Source: Candidatus Desantisbacteria bacterium CG1_02_38_46
Lineage (GTDB): Bacteria > Desantisbacteria > UBA1551 > UBA1559
Assembly (NCBI GenBank): GCA_001871015.1
Contig: MNUO01000091.1
Span: forward strand, 1-17,356
DNA length: 17,356 nt
Direction of reading: 5' to 3'
Positions 14,050-17,356 of the stretch are shown piece by piece. Every line of letters starts with the position of its first letter. Position 1 is the stretch's first letter. The position numbers and the translations under genes were made by a program. Under the pieces are notes generated by a model. The model was given only the letters and a program-made list of their open reading frames with translations. It was not told where the DNA came from and did no database searches.

Positions 14050-14096
14050 GGGGTCAGACCTACACATTTCACAATTCAATAATTGGGTAGTTAGGA
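14050..14096 (+). repeat. Possible REP-type half-element (GGGGTCAGACC)
   Basis: Directly after the thiolase stop the gap opens with GGGGTCAGACCTACACATTT (14050-14069), which resembles, from memory, the end of GGGGTCAG-type REP palindromes linked to Y1 (RAYT) transposases. The matching opposite arm is absent; only a short CAATT/AATTG hairpin (14072-14076 / 14081-14085) is present. The end position is approximate, and the element may be a decayed fragment or chance. Confidence 0.35.
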
Positions 14097-14101
14097 AAAA
14101 T

Positions 14102-15145
14102 ATGAAAGTAGCAATGTATTATAACAACAAGGATATTCGGTTAGAAGAAATGCCAACACCAAAAATCGGTCCTGAGGAATTCCTTGTCAAGGTGATGGCA
14201 TCAGGAATTTGTGGCACAGATGTGTTAGAATGGTACCGTATCAAAACTGCTCCCCGCGTCCTGGGACATGAAATGGCAGGGGAAATTGTTGAGGTTGGAG
14301 AAAATGTTAAAAAATATAAAAAGGGAGACAGTGTGTTTGCTACCCATCATGTCCCCTGCAATACCTGCCACTACTGCCTGAATGGCCATCACACTGCCTG
14401 CGACACTCTTCATCATACAAATTATGACCCTGGTGGATTTGCAGAATATATTCGAATTCCTGCAATAAATGTTGACAGGGGCACATTCATTTTACCTGGG
14501 GCCATGTCTTACGAAGTTGCAACTTTTATAGAACCACTTGGCTGTGTGGCGCGCGGACAGAGATTAATGCAGATGACGCCTGGCTCAACAGTGCTTATAA
14601 TCGGCAGCGGCATTTCAGGACTCCTTCACCTTAAACTTGCAAAAGTTATGAAAGCAGAAAAAATAATTACAGCAGACATCAATGAATATCGCCTTAAAAA
14701 ATCTCTTGAGTTTGGCGCAGATGCAGTAATAAATGCAAATAAAAGCATTCCTGAACGGCTTCGTGAAATTAATAAAGGTAAACTTTCAGATATTGTGATA
14801 GTTTGCACAGGTGCACAACAAGCTTGTACACAGGCATTGCAATGCGTAGAGCCAGGTGGAACAATTTTATTTTTTGCGGTTCCAAAACCAGGCATTGATA
14901 TCCCTGTTCCTATCAGCGACTTATGGCGAAACGAAGTAAGGATGATAACATCATACGGTGCTGCTCCAAATGACCTTGCTGAAGCACTTGAACTCCTTGC
15001 TACACACAGGGTAGAAGTGGAAGACATGGTAACACACCGCCTTCCACTTGAGGAAACCGGTAAGGGTTTCCAACTTGTCGCCAGTGCCGGCGAATCCATA
15101 AAGATAATTATAGAGCCACACGGTTATGGAGGTAAACTATGTTAG
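14102..15145 (+). CDS. Zinc-dependent medium-chain alcohol/polyol dehydrogenase
   Basis: A 347-residue MDR-superfamily NAD(P)-dependent dehydrogenase of the sorbitol/threonine dehydrogenase type. Catalytic zinc ligands are Cys37 in GICGTD, His56-Glu57 in GHEMAGE and Glu144 in IEPLG. The structural zinc lobe has the four cysteines Cys86, Cys89, Cys92 and Cys100 (CNTCHYC...C). The Rossmann nucleotide loop is GSGISG (168-173), and Asp192 at the end of strand 2 suggests NAD preference. AGGA (14093-14096) precedes the ATG. It would oxidise or reduce a secondary alcohol of a polyol or hydroxy-amino acid; neighbours (LsrF-type thiolase, RLP) hint at a sugar-derived substrate, but this is inference. 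The hisF start overlaps its last codons by 7 bp. Confidence 0.88.
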   Translation: MKVAMYYNNKDIRLEEMPTPKIGPEEFLVKVMASGICGTDVLEWYRIKTAPRVLGHEMAGEIVEVGENVKKYKKGDSVFATHHVPCNTCHYCLNGHHTACDTLHHTNYDPGGFAEYIRIPAINVDRGTFILPGAMSYEVATFIEPLGCVARGQRLMQMTPGSTVLIIGSGISGLLHLKLAKVMKAEKIITADINEYRLKKSLEFGADAVINANKSIPERLREINKGKLSDIVIVCTGAQQACTQALQCVEPGGTILFFAVPKPGIDIPVPISDLWRNEVRMITSYGAAPNDLAEALELLATHRVEVEDMVTHRLPLEETGKGFQLVASAGESIKIIIEPHGYGGKLC

Positions 15146-15894
15146 CAAAAAGAATAATTCCATGTCTGGATGTTAAGGATGGCAGGGTAGTCAAGGGTGT
15201 ACATTTCAAAAATTTAAAAGATGCCGGAGACCCGGTAAAAAATGCTGCCTTTTACAGTAAGGAAGGAGCTGACGAACTTGTTTTTCTTGATATTACTGCT
15301 ACAATAGAAAACCGCAAGACCATGGTAGAAATGGTTAAAGCCACTGCGCGCAAAGTCTTCATTCCATTTACAGTTGGAGGTGGAATTGGAGGAATTAAGG
15401 ATATTGAAATACTTCTAAAATCCGGTGCAGATAAGATTTCGATAAATACTGCTGCAGTGAAAAACCCAGAATTAATCAAGAAGGCCTCTGATAAATTTGG
15501 CAGCCAGTGTATTGTAGTTGCAATAGACTCCAAAAGAACAGGCAAAAGAAAATGGGAAGTTTACATCAATGCAGGAAACACACCAACAGGTATTGATGCA
15601 GTAAAATGGGCAAAAAAAGTAGAATTACTTGGAGCAGGAGAAATTCTTCTTACAAGTATGGACGCAGACGGAACAAAAAAAGGCTATGATATTGAATTAA
15701 CCCGAGCTGTCAGCAAAGCAGTGAAAATTCCAGTAATTGCATCCGGCGGAGCAGGAAATTTAAAACATCTCTATGAAGCTCTGGTCAAAGGTAAAGCAGA
15801 CGCGGTTCTTGCTGCGTCAATTTTTCATTACAGGACTTACACAATCCGCCAGGTAAAAAAATATTTGAAAAAATATGGAATACCGGTCAGGTAG
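15139..15894 (+). CDS. hisF: Imidazole glycerol phosphate synthase cyclase subunit HisF
   Basis: A 251-residue (beta/alpha)8 barrel of standard length. With HisH it converts PRFAR and glutamine-derived ammonia to imidazole glycerol phosphate and AICAR in histidine biosynthesis. It opens with the diagnostic [19 protein letters not shown], and the two catalytic acids are Asp11 and Asp130 (VVAIDSKR). Phosphate-binding loops are visible at VGGGIGG (79-85), [10 protein letters not shown] and IASGGAGN (200-207). GGAGGT (15128-15133) precedes the ATG, which lies 7 bp inside the dehydrogenase gene. No hisH, hisA or hisI is adjacent, so the gene is detached from a classic his operon. It ends 37 bp from the convergent cysS; that gap holds the palindrome AACAATTGTT (15912-15921) but no clear terminator. 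Confidence 0.95.
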   Translation: MLAKRIIPCLDVKDGRVVKGVHFKNLKDAGDPVKNAAFYSKEGADELVFLDITATIENRKTMVEMVKATARKVFIPFTVGGGIGGIKDIEILLKSGADKISINTAAVKNPELIKKASDKFGSQCIVVAIDSKRTGKRKWEVYINAGNTPTGIDAVKWAKKVELLGAGEILLTSMDADGTKKGYDIELTRAVSKAVKIPVIASGGAGNLKHLYEALVKGKADAVLAASIFHYRTYTIRQVKKYLKKYGIPVR

Positions 15895-15931
15895 AACCGT
15901 TCCTTTTTTCGAACAATTGTTAGATTTAAAG

Positions 15932-17356
15932 TCAAATAATCTTATTTTTTATAATCAATCTCGGGCCAAAAGGTGTGTCTTCAATTGTAATTCCTTTATC
16001 CTGCAATTCCTTGCGAATTTTATCTGCTGCCGCCCAATCTTTGTTTTTTCGGGCTTTCTCTCTCAATTCTATAAGTCCCCCCATATCTGCAGCAGATAGG
16101 CCTGGCTTTATATTCAAACCAAGAATTTCTTTGCTTAATCTATTAAAAATCTTTTGGGTTGAAACTAAAACTTCGCTGACTTTATCAATATTCAAAGCTC
16201 CCACAGGGATTTTATTCATAAAGATATTTGTGACTCCCACAATTTCATGGAGATACCCCAATGCCTTAGGAGTATTAAAATCATCATCCATTGTTTCTAA
16301 AAATTTATTTTTAAAATTATCTATATCATTACTAAATTTATTCATAATATTTTTATCCATTTCTTGTCTTTTCTTTCCCTCTGATTCTTCACAAAAAAAA
16401 TCCCTTTTATCAACATTGAAAGATTGAAGGAGAAATAAAATATTATTCTGAAATCTGTTCAACCGCTCCAACTCCTCCTTTGCTGCATCCAGTTCCTTAT
16501 CGCTGAAATCCATCGGCTGGCGGTAGTGGGCTGAAAGAAGAAAAAGACGAACCACCATCGGGTCATATTTCTCAAGGACTTCGCGAATTGTAAAAAAGTT
16601 GCCCAGGGATTTTGACATCTTTTCTTTGTTTACAGTTACAAAAGCATTGTGGAGCCAGTATTTTGCAAATGGTTTTCCGGTGCAGGATTCTGATTGTGCA
16701 ATTTCGTTCTCGTGGTGAGGGAAAATTAAATCCTGCCCTCCTCCGTGAATATCAAGTGTGGGTGAACCCAGGTGGTCCATAGACATAACAGAACATTCAA
16801 TATGCCAACCAGGTCTTCCTTTTCCCCATGGGCTATCCCAGGATGGCTCGTCTTCCTTTGCACTCTTCCACAGAGCAAAATCAAGCGGTGATTTCTTTCG
16901 CTGGTCCACTTCAACTCTTGCGCCTGGCATCATTTCTTCACAATTGCGGTGGGATAATTTCCCGTATTCTTTGAATTTTTCCACTTCAAAGTATACATCA
17001 CCATCGAGTAAATAAGCGTATTCTCTATCCACCAATTCTTTAACCACTTTTATTATTTCATCAATGTGTTCTGTCGCCCGCGGATATTCATCTGTTTTCT
17101 TCACATTGAGCGCATCCATTTGCGCAAAGTAGTCCACAATATATTTCTTTGCAATCTCTTTCGTTTTCTCTTTAACATCACGCAGGCTGGGGGCATCCGC
17201 TTGTGTACTTTCTTTTGCTCTGTTTATTATCTTATCGTCTATATCTGTGAAATTCTGCACATAGTGAACTTTATATTTCTTGTATTCCAGGTAGCGATGT
17301 ATCACATCAAATACAACATAGCACCTTGCATGCCCAATATGGCATTCATCATAAGG
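15932..17356 (-). CDS. cysS: Cysteinyl-tRNA synthetase, 5' end outside window
   Basis: The minus-strand frame is open to the last base, so the start (roughly 30 codons) lies beyond 17356. The first visible residues are PYDECHIGHARCYVVFD, containing the class I HIGH motif. NFTDIDDKI follows, then WHIECSVMSM with the zinc-ligand Cys, the HGGGQDLIFPHHENE block with the remaining zinc ligands, and KMSKSLGN, the KMSKS loop. A C-terminal DALR-type helical domain and anticodon-binding tail complete it, ending GPRLIIKNKII. It charges tRNA-Cys with cysteine in the cytoplasm. It is the only minus-strand gene, convergent with hisF. About 474 residues are visible, consistent with a full-size enzyme of about 500. 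Confidence 0.96.
   Translation of the reverse strand, partial: PYDECHIGHARCYVVFDVIHRYLEYKKYKVHYVQNFTDIDDKIINRAKESTQADAPSLRDVKEKTKEIAKKYIVDYFAQMDALNVKKTDEYPRATEHIDEIIKVVKELVDREYAYLLDGDVYFEVEKFKEYGKLSHRNCEEMMPGARVEVDQRKKSPLDFALWKSAKEDEPSWDSPWGKGRPGWHIECSVMSMDHLGSPTLDIHGGGQDLIFPHHENEIAQSESCTGKPFAKYWLHNAFVTVNKEKMSKSLGNFFTIREVLEKYDPMVVRLFLLSAHYRQPMDFSDKELDAAKEELERLNRFQNNILFLLQSFNVDKRDFFCEESEGKKRQEMDKNIMNKFSNDIDNFKNKFLETMDDDFNTPKALGYLHEIVGVTNIFMNKIPVGALNIDKVSEVLVSTQKIFNRLSKEILGLNIKPGLSAADMGGLIELREKARKNKDWAAADKIRKELQDKGITIEDTPFGPRLIIKNKII

Noticed and set aside
14626-15099. 157-codon open frame on the minus strand
   Set aside because: It lies wholly antisense to the zinc dehydrogenase, whose motifs are unambiguous; the translation is Ser/Ala/Arg-rich with no recognisable fold.
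15895-15931. Bidirectional terminator between hisF and cysS
   Set aside because: Only a 10-bp palindrome AACAATTGTT and a T-run that precedes it are present; no G+C-rich stem followed by T-run is seen.
15975-16427. 150-codon open frame on the plus strand
   Set aside because: Antisense shadow of the cysS C-terminal region; the cysS frame explains the sequence.

Overview
The window is an AT-rich bacterial segment. Thirteen plus-strand protein genes and one small remnant run almost head-to-tail, followed by one convergent minus-strand gene, cysS, that leaves the window at the right edge. A FecR-domain protein, an outer-membrane beta-barrel protein ending in Phe, and a periplasmic Do-type protease point to a diderm (Gram-negative) bacterium. 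The mix of a RuBisCO-like protein, homocitrate/Re-citrate-synthase-type enzymes, an LsrF-type thiolase and interspersed palindromic repeats suggests an uncultured, possibly anaerobic lineage. The phylum cannot be fixed from sequence alone.

Layout: (1) 3-2231 is an envelope block: a 5'-truncated FecR protein with a C-terminal array of 18-residue repeats, then a beta-barrel protein. (2) 2254-2281 is an exact consensus sigma70 promoter (TTGACA-16-TATAAT) driving an HtrA/Do protease (2351-3748), which is followed closely by a class V aminotransferase (3768-4907). (3) 4937-5327 holds an MNT nucleotidyltransferase antitoxin whose HEPN toxin partner is reduced to 32 codons. An aspartate-type aminotransferase (5332-6576) follows and carries an in-frame 57-bp insertion bounded by 12-bp direct repeats. 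(4) 6685-9648 is a tightly overlapping trio: a Re-citrate/homocitrate-synthase-like enzyme, a Cys-rich DUF1284 protein and a RuBisCO-like protein (RLP). (5) 9650-9722 holds three perfect palindromes abutting without a gap. (6) 9744-15894 encodes a second DRE-TIM acyltransferase, a GlcD-type FAD oxidase, a half-size TauE/SafE membrane protein, a small Cys4 protein, an LsrF-type thiolase, a zinc alcohol dehydrogenase and HisF. (7) 15932-17356 is cysS on the minus strand.

How the genes may work together (inference): two acyl-CoA/2-oxoacid condensing enzymes, an FAD-linked 2-hydroxyacid dehydrogenase, two aminotransferases, an RLP, an LsrF-type thiolase and a medium-chain dehydrogenase make a plausible carbon-metabolism cluster around 2-oxoacids and sugar-phosphate-like intermediates. 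No known RLP pathway (methionine salvage, apionate-type catabolism) is recognisable from the neighbours, so the RLP context is the main candidate for something undescribed. Mobile-DNA scars are the second theme: the aminotransferase insertion, the palindrome triplet, a possible REP half-site and the deleted HEPN gene. No tRNA, rRNA, CRISPR array or intact transposase is visible. No gene-free stretch exceeds about 120 bases.
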